A stretch of DNA of 37,969 bases from NCBI GenBank assembly GCA_021776195.1, contig JAJFGK010000033.1, positions 1 through 37,969 of the forward strand, read 5' to 3'. Under the pieces are notes generated by a model. That model did not search any database, had not been told where the DNA came from, and saw nothing but the letters and a program-made list of their open reading frames with translations. How positions within the stretch are numbered: position 1 is the stretch's first letter; each line of letters starts with the position of its first letter. Both the position numbers and the translations under genes were made by a program. This stretch comes from Kiloniellaceae bacterium (GTDB taxonomy: Bacteria; Pseudomonadota; Alphaproteobacteria; Kiloniellales; Kiloniellaceae). Shown here piece after piece: positions 7,204-15,808 of this stretch.

Positions 7204-8229
7204 GTGAAGATCGTCTTCAACGAGAGCCATCGCCTGCACGAGCCCAAGCACTTCCTGGTGCGCGGAACCATTGCGGCAAGCCCGGAGACGCCGGCGCGCG
7301 CCGCGGCGCTGCTGGCCGCGGCCAAAGATGCTGGGCACGAGCTGCTGCCTTGGGAGGAGGACGCCGGCCTGGCACCGGTCGCGGCGGTCCACGGCCCGGA
7401 GTACCTGCAGTTCCTGGCCCAGGCCCACGACCGCTGGAGCCGGATCGAAGGCGCCGCGGAGGAGATCGTGCCCAATGTCCACCCTGACCGCCGCGACGGC
7501 AGCTATCCCGCGTCCGTGGTCGGACAGGCCGGCTATCATATGGCCGATACGGCCTGCCCGATCGGCGCCGGCACCTGGCAGGCCGCACGGGCCGCCGCCA
7601 ACTTGGCCCTGCGCGCGGCCTCGCTGGTCTCGGCCGGCGCCCCGGCGGCCTACGCGCTCTGCCGCCCCCCCGGTCACCATGCCTTCGCCGATATGGCAGG
7701 CGGTTTTTGCTTTCTCAACAACGCTGCCATCGCCGCTCAGTCCCTGCGCGGAGAAGCCAGGCGCGTGGCGATCCTCGACGTCGACCTGCACCACGGCAAT
7801 GGCACCCAAGGCATCTTCTATGGCCGGGACGATGTGCTGACCCTTTCCCTGCACGCGGATCCCACGGTGTTCTATCCCTTTTTCTGGGGGCATGCGGACG
7901 AGCGAGGGAAAGGCCCCGGGGTCGGCTACAACTTGAACCTGCCCTTGCCGCTTGGCAGCGATGACCAGGCTTTTCTGGCCGCCCTCGACCTGGCCTTTGC
8001 CCGCCTGACCGCTTTTGCACCGGACGTTTTGGTGGTCGCCCTGGGTCTCGACGCGCACGAAGACGATCCCCTGGCGGGCCTGGCGGTCACCACGGAGGGC
8101 TTCAAGCGCATCGGCGCGGCGATCTCGCGCCGCGGCCTGCCCAGCGTCCTGATCCAGGAAGGCGGCTACCTGACCCCCGCGTTGGGCGCCAATCTGGCCG
8201 CCTTCCTCGATGGTTTCGAAAACAACTGA
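7204..8229 (+). CDS. Histone deacetylase-fold amidohydrolase, acetylpolyamine amidohydrolase-like
   Basis: A 341-aa zinc hydrolase of the arginase/HDAC fold, with length and motif order like bacterial acetylpolyamine amidohydrolases (~340 aa). Expected active-site residues are visible: His158-His159 in RPPGHHA, zinc ligands Asp194 and His196 in LDVDLHHGNGTQ, Asp283 in LGLDAHEDD, and the transition-state Tyr322 in EGGYL. It should remove an acetyl group from an N-acetylated amine such as N-acetylputrescine or a similar acylated amine. It follows the BKACE gene by 18 bp and is followed after 12 bp by a GNAT gene, so the three are probably one transcript. True protein deacetylase activity is the less likely alternative. 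Confidence 0.9.
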   Translation: MKIVFNESHRLHEPKHFLVRGTIAASPETPARAAALLAAAKDAGHELLPWEEDAGLAPVAAVHGPEYLQFLAQAHDRWSRIEGAAEEIVPNVHPDRRDGSYPASVVGQAGYHMADTACPIGAGTWQAARAAANLALRAASLVSAGAPAAYALCRPPGHHAFADMAGGFCFLNNAAIAAQSLRGEARRVAILDVDLHHGNGTQGIFYGRDDVLTLSLHADPTVFYPFFWGHADERGKGPGVGYNLNLPLPLGSDDQAFLAALDLAFARLTAFAPDVLVVALGLDAHEDDPLAGLAVTTEGFKRIGAAISRRGLPSVLIQEGGYLTPALGANLAAFLDGFENN

Positions 8230-8241
8230 CGGAGCCGGCGG

Positions 8242-8733
8242 ATGACGGTCTCGGTGCGGCCGGCGACACCAGACGACGCGGAAAGCGTTCACCGCATGAT
8301 CGCGGCGCTTGCCGCCGGCAACGACGAACTCGACAAGGTCACTTCGACTCCCGCGGATGTGCGCCGCGACGCCTTCGGACCCGACCGCCTCTACCAGCCC
8401 CTCCTTGCGGAGTGGCGCGAGCGGGTTGCCGGATTGCTGTCCTTTTATATGACCTACTCGACCTATCGCGGGGCGCCCTGCCTTTTCATCGACAATCTCT
8501 ATGTCGAGCCTTTTGCGCGCCGCGCCGGCGCCGGTCGGGCGCTAATGGCCGAGGCTTGCCGCATCGCCCTGCGGCGGAATTGCTGCCGGCTTGAGCTGCA
8601 TGTCCTGAACGACAATGCCGCCCGCGGGTTCTACGAAAAGATCGGCATGGCTCACCACGGCGAGCTGACCTACACCATCGCCGGCGATGCCATGGCCGGA
8701 CTTGGGCGCGATCCCAGCGGCGGCGCCGGATAA
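8242..8733 (+). CDS. GNAT family N-acetyltransferase
   Basis: A 163-aa acetyltransferase. The acetyl-CoA pyrophosphate loop is RRAGAGRALM (about residues 93-102), after the beta-strand CLFIDNLYVEP. The C-terminal motif FYEKIGM is typical of GNAT enzymes acting on small amines or protein N-termini. The start at 8242 has a GGAGCCGG ribosome site directly after the deacetylase stop. Acceptor unknown; its place behind an acetylpolyamine-type deacetylase suggests an amine or amino acid, so the operon may both acetylate and deacetylate related intermediates. Confidence 0.85.
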   Translation: MTVSVRPATPDDAESVHRMIAALAAGNDELDKVTSTPADVRRDAFGPDRLYQPLLAEWRERVAGLLSFYMTYSTYRGAPCLFIDNLYVEPFARRAGAGRALMAEACRIALRRNCCRLELHVLNDNAARGFYEKIGMAHHGELTYTIAGDAMAGLGRDPSGGAG

Positions 8734-8754
8734 AGGCCTTCAATTATCAAATGT

Positions 8755-8796
8755 AGTGACGCTCGTCACTGGCCGTCTTGCGTGCTCTCCTCAAAT
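8755..8796 (+). promoter_or_regulatory. CRP-type operator and -10 box upstream of the PI4K-like gene
   Basis: AGTGA-CGCTCG-TCACT (8755-8770) is a palindrome with perfect 7-bp arms fitting TGTGA-N6-TCACA. A -10-like TCAAAT at 8791-8796 implies a start near 8803 and an operator centre near -40.5, the class II position. The start codon lies 114 bp past the site. Confidence 0.58.
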
Positions 8797-8883
8797 TGAA
8801 GTGACTGCCTCGCAAGTGCCGGGCAGGATTACGGGGCCATCACACAGCGACAGCATCACATAGCGATAGCGGGGAGACGATCC

Positions 8884-11800
8884 ATGGCTGATTATCTCAG
8901 CAAGAAGGACTGGCGGACCCATCTCAAGCTCAAAGAACACAAGAGCATTAAAAAGACCGGCATCTCCGACACGCTGAGTCCCTATGAAAAAGCGCTGAAG
9001 AAGAAAGACCTGGCCGGCCAGGTCGCCGCGCTCGAGGCAATCATCGCCAAGGTCAAGGAGGTCAAGGCCAAACACAGCGGGGTCAGGACCCTGACCAGCT
9101 ATCTCGACTCCATGGCCAAGGAGGCCAAGACAGCCCAAGACAAGATCCAGGACGAGCTCGAGAGCGACGACGGCGACGAGGACGACTCGGGCAAGGGCGC
9201 ACTGGCCAAGATGCTCGATCGTGCCAGGCAGCGAAAGGTCGACAACCCCTTCCAATTCGTCATCGCGCCCGGCAAGCCCATGTGCGGCCTCGTGATGCAC
9301 AAGAAGAAGATCCAAAAAAAGCACATCAAAGAAGCCATCGCCATGCGTGGCAAGGCCGGCCGCTTCATGCAGGGCAGTTGCTATTTCGACAAGGGAAAGC
9401 ACGTCTTTGACCTTGGTCCGGACGCCAAGGCGCCCCAAAGCCTGGCCAAGTCGATCAAGCTGGCCGCCAAACTGCACGCCGAAAAAACCATCAAGGTCAT
9501 CGTGCGCGGTGGCGGTCTCGAGTTCGACGACGAGGACGATGACGACCGCGCCGAAGCCGGCGAAGCCAAAACACGCAGTGGCGGCGCCAGCGACTACCCC
9601 GACCTCGCGCGCTGGACCAAGATGCTCGACACGCTGCGCAAGGCCAAACCGGCCGATCGAGACGGAGTCTATAGCGGCATTGCCGGTCTGGCCCAACGCT
9701 ACAAGACCCAGGCAGCCCAGGACGATGCCCTCGACGACGCCGAGAAGCAGGCCCAGGACACGCTGCTTGACGGCGTCCTGCAGCAGGCCGGGAAAGTCAT
9801 TAATCCCGATCCGGCACCGCCGGTGCCCACACGCTACCCGAGCCCGGAGGACTGGGACGCCCTGATTGAAAAAGTGGGGCGCGTCGACACGGCCAAACGA
9901 AAAGCCGCGCTCGACAAGGTCGCGGAACAGATCAAAAAGGTCAGGGCCGAAATCGCCGCCGACGCGGGTTTGTCCGCGGCGGGCAAAAAGCGCGAAACCA
10001 AAGCTTGGAAGGACGCGCTCGCTAAGGTTGATGCCGCGCACAGGGACCTGGCCAAACTCGCCACGACCATCTCTGCCAGTGGCCACCTGAAGCGCTTTAA
10101 GGCGCTGGAGCGACGCTTCGACACCGTGATGAAAGACGACCTGCCGCCCTCCACCCGACGCTCGCTCGAAAGCCTGATGGACCAGGTCAAGACCGCCCTG
10201 AAGGCCAAAGACGATGACGGTGCCGAAGCCGGCATGGACAGCCTGGAAGATGACATTGCCGAGGCCCAAGAGGCCGCCAACGCCGCCAAGAAGGCGGAAC
10301 TGAAGCTCGCCGAGCAGTCCCGCCTGCACGAAACCATGGCGCCGTCCATGGAGTTGGCGACCAAGGCCAGCTTCCCGGCCGGCAACGCCAAGACCCTGCA
10401 GTCCAAGTACAAGGACCTGGTCAAGAAGGACAAGGGTTTCGCCGGCCTTCTGAAGGCGATGGAGGCCTGCGAGAAAAACCAGGACGAGGCGGCCATGCGC
10501 GGTCTCGCCGAACAGGCCTCGACCTACCTGAAGACGGTTGAGGCGGGCAAACCCGTGCTCGGCCAAAACGCCAATGCGAAAGCGACAGCGGCCTTCCAGA
10601 AAGACCTCGCGACCTTCGAGAAGAAGGTTGAAATCGCCAAGGTTACCGTGCAGCACGCCCGCCTGGCCGAACTGGCCGCACAGTACACCGCCCTGGGATC
10701 GCCACCCTGGGACGAAGCCAAGAGCGAGGCCGCGGCCGAGTTGCGCGCCAGCTACTTCTTCGAGGAGAGCGCTTTGAAGAGCGGCGGCGCGGTGCGTCCG
10801 GCGGCGGCCCTTGCAGACGGCGGGGTCAACGAGTCCTGGTGGATCGAACGGATCGAGGAAGGCTACCTGCCTGTCGGCGAAACCGCGAACGCCGGAACAC
10901 TGCGCCCCGGCCAGGCGGCCCAGGTCGCGAACAAGCACAAAGACGCGGTCAAGAACGACAAGACCTTTGCCCTGGTCATCAAGCATCTGTCGGCCTTCGA
11001 GAAAGACCGGACCGGCCTCACGCTAAAAGCGCTGTCGGCAGCCTGCGAAGATTACCTACGCGGCGTCGGCGCCGAAAAAGCCGCTCTGGGCGATCCACCG
11101 GATGCCACCGCGCTGGGGGAGATCGAGGAACGCGAGACCTTCGTCAAGGCGACCCGGAAAGAGGCCTCCCTGAAGCCCAAGCGCCACTGCATCTTCAAGC
11201 CGGGCGGCCTGGAGACCAACGAATTCGCCGGCATGCCGCCAGGCAGCGGTGCGCCGCGGGAAGTCCTGGCCAAGAAGCTGAGCGACGAAATGGCCGCGGC
11301 GGGCTTTGAGATCGGAGTTTGTCCTACCTCCTTGATCAGTGTCGACCTGGCCAAGCTCCAGGAGGCCGAAGAGCGCGGTGCCAACAATGGCCGCCACCTC
11401 GGCGCCATGCAGGAGTTGGCAGCCGGACACGATGGCGCCCTTGCCGACAAACTGCAGTCGGATCCGGCCTTCTGTCAGAAGATCGACCCCAAGAACTACG
11501 GCGAACTGGCCGTCTTCGACATGATGTTCGGCAACCTCGACCGGCACCCGGGCAATTTCATGGCCGGCGAGGAGGATCCCGAGACCGGCCAAGTCAAGCT
11601 GATCCCCATCGACCACGGCTTCGGCCTGCCGAGCCCGGAAGTGATGACCATGAACCGCACCCGTATGCTGGGCATGCAAAACAGCTTGCTGCGCGATGAC
11701 ATGCCGCAGAAGGACAAGCCACTCGATCCGGAAGTGATCGACTGCCTGGAAGCGCTCGACCCGGCCCAACTCATCGCCGCAATGAAGGGTTCGCGCGACG

Positions 11801-13425
11801 GCATGGCCGGCCGTCACCCCGAGGCCGCCGGCATGGTCGAAGACGCCGCCATCGAAGGGATCGGCCAGCGCCTGGCCTTCATCAAGGCGGCGGCCGGCAA
11901 GCTGACGGTCAAGGAGCTGTTTCAGGCACAGGGGATCTTCGGTGCCGAAATACAGGACGCCGATCCGGCCGACTTCAATGATCTGATCAAGGAGATCAAG
12001 AAAAGGCTCAAGGCCCAGGACGAAGGCAAGGAGGCGATCAACAACTGGACCGGGGTAGCGATCAGTCAAGGTACGCCAGCCGAGTATGCCGTCCTCATCG
12101 ACCTCGGATGGCTCTATGACATGGGCCTGCGCGATATCATGTTCTGGATGGAGGCCAATGCCGCACTGGCGATCAAGATTGCCCGTGGCAACATTCCCAA
12201 CCCCGCCGCTCTGGCGGAGATCGACGAGCGCAAAGCGCTGCTCAACGACCCCGACATCAACGACGAACTCGAGGGTCTGACGATCAAGGAACAGGTTCAG
12301 CTGCTGCGCCGCCGGGCACCGCGCGATTGGGAAAAGGGCGCCCGCGACATCGATCAATCTGAACTGGGTACCACTTACGAACGCCTCGGCGGTGATGCGG
12401 CCTGGCAGGCCCTGATCAGGACCTTCCCCGCCTGCGCCGACGCCGAAGAGATCGAAGACAAAGTCGACTTCCTAATGCAGTGGAAGGCCTTCAACGATGC
12501 CGGCGGCATGGCCGAATACACCCGCCTTGGTGGCGAGCAGCTGCCGCTGCTCAGTGAATATGTCGGCCGCCTGATCATGTTGAAGGGCAGTGAATCCAAA
12601 CGGGACGAGATCGAAGCCCTGTCCGACAGCGCTGTCCTCAAGCGCCAACGCCAGGACATCAAGGACCTCAATGCCCAGGCCCGCGCGATGATAAAGTCCG
12701 TCGCGTCAAAGGAGAAACGCGACGCCTTCCTCGATGAGATCCGTGACGCGGTCGACCTAGCGCGCGCAGGCAAGTTGGACGAGGTTCAAGCCCGCGTGGG
12801 TGTTACCGTTCAGCGAATGAAGGCCCTGCTCGCCAAGCAGGACAGCGAGCGGGCAACCTACACCAAGCGGATCGCGGATCTCCGCAAGAAGCTGGCAAAC
12901 GCCGGGGGCCAGGCGGCCGCGGACTTCGCGGACGACTTTGAGGCGTTTGCCGATGAGATCCACGCCAAACTGGACGATGGCGATTTCAGTGCTGCCATCC
13001 GTGTTCATAGGGAAATGCGTGCCGAATTAGACAGGGCGATTCTTGGTGACGACTCCGAGGTCGCCAAGTGGGAGAAAAGCGTTGCCGGTGCGCGCGCCAT
13101 TATCGCCAGCGCCAGGGGCGAGTTCTACGAACCCACCTTGCGTGATTGGCTGACCTCGGCGGAAAGCAAGCTGGACAGTTACGATTGGGGATCCATCGAC
13201 TGGCCACTGAAACGCATTGACGTCGTGACCCAGGCATTGGCCGACTGGCCGGCGATCAGCGCGGCCCTCGATCGGTTGGCGGAGCATCCCAAATACGACG
13301 CCCTGGTCGCCGACCATAACGCCATCGTGGACAAGCTAAGCCGTTCCGCCGGCAACTCTATCGAAAACTTGGTGTCGGACCTGCGGAGCAAGGTAGAGGC
13401 CGCGCAGAGGGAGAACGCCGCCTGA
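8884..13425 (+). CDS. Giant helical protein with a type II PI4-kinase-like catalytic domain
   Basis: A 1513-aa protein with no signal peptide or membrane segment, so probably cytoplasmic. Residues ~120-215 form a compact domain (GRFMQGSCYFDKGKHVFDLG) that I do not recognise, ending in an Asp-rich stretch. Residues ~235-760 are mostly charged helix or coiled coil. Residues ~760-990 match the PI3/PI4-kinase fold, closest to type II PI4K and plant PI4K-gamma: Lys772 in CIFKP, GSGAPREVLAKKL (Glu793), the catalytic loop NLDRHPGNF (Asp886, Asn891), and metal-binding Asp910 in LIPIDHGFGLP. Residues ~1320-1390 contain one unit like the 78-residue repeat of the 18693 gene (YTKRIADLRKKL, then DGDF). 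Plant homologues of this kinase type act on proteins, so the substrate could be protein or lipid. The start follows GGGGAGACG. A CRP-type site lies upstream. Confidence 0.85.
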   Translation: MADYLSKKDWRTHLKLKEHKSIKKTGISDTLSPYEKALKKKDLAGQVAALEAIIAKVKEVKAKHSGVRTLTSYLDSMAKEAKTAQDKIQDELESDDGDEDDSGKGALAKMLDRARQRKVDNPFQFVIAPGKPMCGLVMHKKKIQKKHIKEAIAMRGKAGRFMQGSCYFDKGKHVFDLGPDAKAPQSLAKSIKLAAKLHAEKTIKVIVRGGGLEFDDEDDDDRAEAGEAKTRSGGASDYPDLARWTKMLDTLRKAKPADRDGVYSGIAGLAQRYKTQAAQDDALDDAEKQAQDTLLDGVLQQAGKVINPDPAPPVPTRYPSPEDWDALIEKVGRVDTAKRKAALDKVAEQIKKVRAEIAADAGLSAAGKKRETKAWKDALAKVDAAHRDLAKLATTISASGHLKRFKALERRFDTVMKDDLPPSTRRSLESLMDQVKTALKAKDDDGAEAGMDSLEDDIAEAQEAANAAKKAELKLAEQSRLHETMAPSMELATKASFPAGNAKTLQSKYKDLVKKDKGFAGLLKAMEACEKNQDEAAMRGLAEQASTYLKTVEAGKPVLGQNANAKATAAFQKDLATFEKKVEIAKVTVQHARLAELAAQYTALGSPPWDEAKSEAAAELRASYFFEESALKSGGAVRPAAALADGGVNESWWIERIEEGYLPVGETANAGTLRPGQAAQVANKHKDAVKNDKTFALVIKHLSAFEKDRTGLTLKALSAACEDYLRGVGAEKAALGDPPDATALGEIEERETFVKATRKEASLKPKRHCIFKPGGLETNEFAGMPPGSGAPREVLAKKLSDEMAAAGFEIGVCPTSLISVDLAKLQEAEERGANNGRHLGAMQELAAGHDGALADKLQSDPAFCQKIDPKNYGELAVFDMMFGNLDRHPGNFMAGEEDPETGQVKLIPIDHGFGLPSPEVMTMNRTRMLGMQNSLLRDDMPQKDKPLDPEVIDCLEALDPAQLIAAMKGSRDGMAGRHPEAAGMVEDAAIEGIGQRLAFIKAAAGKLTVKELFQAQGIFGAEIQDADPADFNDLIKEIKKRLKAQDEGKEAINNWTGVAISQGTPAEYAVLIDLGWLYDMGLRDIMFWMEANAALAIKIARGNIPNPAALAEIDERKALLNDPDINDELEGLTIKEQVQLLRRRAPRDWEKGARDIDQSELGTTYERLGGDAAWQALIRTFPACADAEEIEDKVDFLMQWKAFNDAGGMAEYTRLGGEQLPLLSEYVGRLIMLKGSESKRDEIEALSDSAVLKRQRQDIKDLNAQARAMIKSVASKEKRDAFLDEIRDAVDLARAGKLDEVQARVGVTVQRMKALLAKQDSERATYTKRIADLRKKLANAGGQAAADFADDFEAFADEIHAKLDDGDFSAAIRVHREMRAELDRAILGDDSEVAKWEKSVAGARAIIASARGEFYEPTLRDWLTSAESKLDSYDWGSIDWPLKRIDVVTQALADWPAISAALDRLAEHPKYDALVADHNAIVDKLSRSAGNSIENLVSDLRSKVEAAQRENAA

Positions 13426-13648
13426 CGGACACCGGCTCTAGATGGGAGCTTTCAATAGCTTGTCCATCCGGTCCTGACCGAGGCCCAATAGGGGCGGTCT
13501 GGACGCCATAGCGCTGCCCGTTGGAGACGTTAAGCCCGGCGGCGTGCCAAGTGCGCCCCTCCCCTTTTCGGGGACCAGGCTTCAATAGGATAGCCGAGAG
13601 GCCCTGGGCACAAGATCGCCGCGGTCGAGGCTCTCTACAGTTTAAACC

Positions 13649-14833
13649 TCAGGACTCGAGGAACTCCTCCAGCGCATCGCGCTCTTCGTCCTCCAGGGTA
13701 ACGGCGAAGGCGACGTAGTTGGTCGAGGTGCCGCTGCTGACCCGGCCCGGCTTGAACATGGGGAAGAGGTACTGTACCGCCGGGTTCAGGCGCCGCTCGG
13801 GCCAGCGCAAGCGCTGATGCAGCTTGTAGATCACCCAGTAATCGTCGCTCTGGAGGATCAGCTTGGCGCACTTCTTTGCGTCTCCGACGGTATCGAACTC
13901 CATCACCGTCTCGTCATAGCGCTTGTAGAGTTCGTAGTTCGGCCGCACGAAGGCGACCCCGTCGGAATTCGTGCCGGTCTTGATCACCCCGTCGTCCTGC
14001 AGGTCGAGAATAAGATCCTGGAACTCATCCTTGTCGATATCGCCCAGCACCTTGCGCAGTTCGCGCGTGCTCATCTCGATGTGCTCCGTACCGTCGGACT
14101 GACGCAGTATGTGGACCAGCAGCTTGGCCGCCAGACCGTCGTAGGGCGGCAACTCGTCGATCTGCTTGACGACAGGTTTTGGCTTGGGCTTTGGCTTCGG
14201 TGCCGGCTCCTCCTTCACCGCCTCCTGGGCCGGCGCCTCGTCTTCGTCGTCATCGCTGTCGTCGTCGTCGATATCATCGTCATCGTCGTCGTCAATTTCG
14301 TCGTCGTCATCGTCGTCATGATGGGCGGCAGAGGCCGCGGCGGCGACCGGCAGATCGGCGGCCAGTCCCGCCTTGATGGCTTCCACCAGGGCCTGGCCGA
14401 GCCCTTGGAAAGCAGCGACGACCTCTTCTTTCGCCATGCCGGCCTTCAAGCCATAGTCCAGGGGTTGGGGGTCGCCCATAAGCCCGCTCGGCAGGCTATC
14501 GACCTCGCCAAACCCGCTGTTGGCGACAGCGATCACGCGCTCGGCGCCGAGGGCCCTGCGGGCAAAACCGAGCTCCAGCAACACGTTGGGATCGGGGCAA
14601 GCGACGCCCTCCCCGACAGTGCCAATCGGCGTCACATCGGCAATCACCAGGGCGGCGTCCTCGAGTCCGGCCTCAAACGAGTCGAGCCCATCGTCGCCGT
14701 TCCGGGCAACCTCCTCGACGCTCAGTTCCTCGCCGGAGGCCTTTACCGCCCAGTCGATGGCGCGACGGAGAAAAGCCCTGCTGAGGCGCGGGTCGCGCCC
14801 TTCTTGCCATGCATAGAGAATGCTCTGCGACAT
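13649..14833 (-). CDS. TIR-like nucleotide-binding protein with acidic linker and C-terminal domain
   Basis: A 394-aa protein. Residues 1-155 resemble TIR-like/deoxyribosyltransferase-fold domains of bacterial conflict proteins: strand SILYAWQ, motif ALVIADVTPI, then CPDPNVLLELGFARRALGAE, whose Glu87 fits the conserved PNVxxELG glutamate, followed by RVIAVANSGFG. Relatives cleave or bind NAD-type nucleotides. Residues ~165-200 are an extreme Asp/Glu run, then a Lys-Pro repeat. Residues ~220-394 hold a helical segment that looks like a winged helix (STRELRKVLGDIDKDEFQDLILDL) and a final domain I do not recognise. The gene converges on the PI4K-like gene. No full CRP site is upstream, only a half-site (GTGACGCGG near 14912). 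NADase activity is inferred, not shown. Confidence 0.7.
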   Translation of the reverse strand: MSQSILYAWQEGRDPRLSRAFLRRAIDWAVKASGEELSVEEVARNGDDGLDSFEAGLEDAALVIADVTPIGTVGEGVACPDPNVLLELGFARRALGAERVIAVANSGFGEVDSLPSGLMGDPQPLDYGLKAGMAKEEVVAAFQGLGQALVEAIKAGLAADLPVAAAASAAHHDDDDDDEIDDDDDDDIDDDDSDDDEDEAPAQEAVKEEPAPKPKPKPKPVVKQIDELPPYDGLAAKLLVHILRQSDGTEHIEMSTRELRKVLGDIDKDEFQDLILDLQDDGVIKTGTNSDGVAFVRPNYELYKRYDETVMEFDTVGDAKKCAKLILQSDDYWVIYKLHQRLRWPERRLNPAVQYLFPMFKPGRVSSGTSTNYVAFAVTLEDEERDALEEFLES

Positions 14834-14923
14834 TGAATTTCACCAAGTCTTACCGTGGATGGACGAATGCGAGAAAGGCTACACTCTTGCCCGAGCTCTG
14901 AAAAGCGGCAGCGGTGACGCGGA

Positions 14924-15130
14924 CTAGGACCGATCGGGCAGCCCGGCGGCGGGGGCTTCGGGCTGAAGCAGGGCGCCCTGAGTTACGAGCGCGGCGTCGC
15001 CCGTCGAATGCGGCTCCCGGTTGGTGCCGGCGTCGAGCGACGAGAGCGCGAGATGGCCAACCAGAGACAGGGTGACCAGCAGACCGGCGACGATCAGATC
15101 ACCGATAGACTTGGCGCGTTCGAAGGTCAT
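14924..15130 (-). CDS. Small single-span membrane protein
   Basis: A 68-aa protein with an N-terminal hydrophobic helix (about residues 10-30, IVAGLLVTLSLVGHLALS) after a short charged start, then a polar Pro/Ala-rich tail, so probably one membrane span. A good ribosome site (GGGGAGC) lies just before the ATG at 15130. The nearest upstream element is a perfect CRP consensus site 100 bp away, at the same spacing as at the other putative Crp targets. No family recognised. It may form a transcript with the TIR-like gene 90 bp downstream on the same strand. Confidence 0.6.
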   Translation of the reverse strand: MTFERAKSIGDLIVAGLLVTLSLVGHLALSSLDAGTNREPHSTGDAALVTQGALLQPEAPAAGLPDRS

Positions 15131-15202
15131 TGTTCCGCTCCCCTTTGTTCCCTGCGCCAGCCCGAGGATCTCGGGGGACGCGCGGCCTCAACTCCAGACA
15201 AA

Positions 15203-15245
15203 ACCCTAACCCGGATTCGGAAAACCCTCTGTGACGGACCTCACA
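15203..15245. promoter_or_regulatory. Perfect CRP-consensus operator between divergent genes
   Basis: TGTGA-CGGACC-TCACA (15230-15245) matches the E. coli CRP consensus in all ten conserved bases. Leftwards, a TAGGGT box (15208-15203) would place the operator at -41.5 for the small membrane protein. Rightwards, a better -10 (TATAGT, 15293-15298) would place it near -67.5 for the DUF3830 gene. Either or both genes may be controlled. Confidence 0.72.
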
Positions 15246-15379
15246 CTTCGCCGGACGCCGAACAACCTTGCCCAAAATCCCCTTGCCGGTCCTATAGTAG
15301 GGCCTGTTCACGAGCACCGGGGCCCCCAGGCCCGGTTGCCATCGTTTACGGGCGCCACCGTCGAGAGGAGAGCATCGCC

Positions 15380-15793
15380 GTGAATTTGACCATCGAAGCC
15401 GGACCCTTCGCCTTCACCGCTCGTCTCGAAAGCGAGGCGGCACCGCGAACCTGCGCGAAGTTCCTCGAGCTGTTGCCCTTCGAGAACAAGGTCATCCACT
15501 CGCGCTGGAGCGGCGAGGCGGTGTGGATTCCGCTCGGCCAGTTCGACACCGGGCTCGGCTTCGAAAACCACACCTGCCACCCCTCGCGCGGCGATATCCT
15601 GCTTTATCCCGGCGGCTACAGCGAAACCGAGATTCTCTTTACCTACGGCAGCGCCTGCTTCGCCAGCAAGATGGGGCAGCTCGCGGGCAACCACTTCCTG
15701 ACCCTGGTCGAAGGCCAGGAGAACCTGGAGGCGTTCGGCAAGATGGTGCTCTGGGAGGGCGCCCAGCCGATCGGCTTTACCCGGGCCGGCTGA
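15380..15793 (+). CDS. DUF3830 family (cyclophilin-like fold) protein
   Basis: A 137-aa protein of the DUF3830 type: a small beta-barrel with the pattern FTARLESEAAPRTCAKFLEL, VIHSRWSGEAVWIPLG, and later GDILLYPGG and FASKMGQLAGNHF. The GTG start at 15380 is chosen because a GAGAGGAG ribosome site sits 9 bp before it and the domain begins immediately; longer readings lack family similarity. Members often sit near amino acid, hydantoin or ureido catabolism genes, which fits the right half of this window though not its immediate neighbours. Biochemical role unknown. It converges with the cyclase gene, with 15 bp between stop codons. Confidence 0.8.
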   Translation: MNLTIEAGPFAFTARLESEAAPRTCAKFLELLPFENKVIHSRWSGEAVWIPLGQFDTGLGFENHTCHPSRGDILLYPGGYSETEILFTYGSACFASKMGQLAGNHFLTLVEGQENLEAFGKMVLWEGAQPIGFTRAG

Positions 15794-15808
15794 CCGCCGG
15801 GCCCCGAT

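Noticed and set aside
6295..8292. 665-codon frame antisense to the BKACE/deacetylase operon
   Set aside because: Both sense-strand genes have intact active-site motifs; the antisense frame spans two genes and has none.
8791..10986. 731-codon frame antisense to the kinase-like gene
   Set aside because: Shadow of a Lys/Glu/Ala-rich coding strand. It would also run across the CRP-type promoter region, and no family was recognised.
14905..14922. A fifth CRP site upstream of the TIR-like gene
   Set aside because: Only one half (GTGACGCGG) matches; the second half lacks TCAC, so it was not counted.
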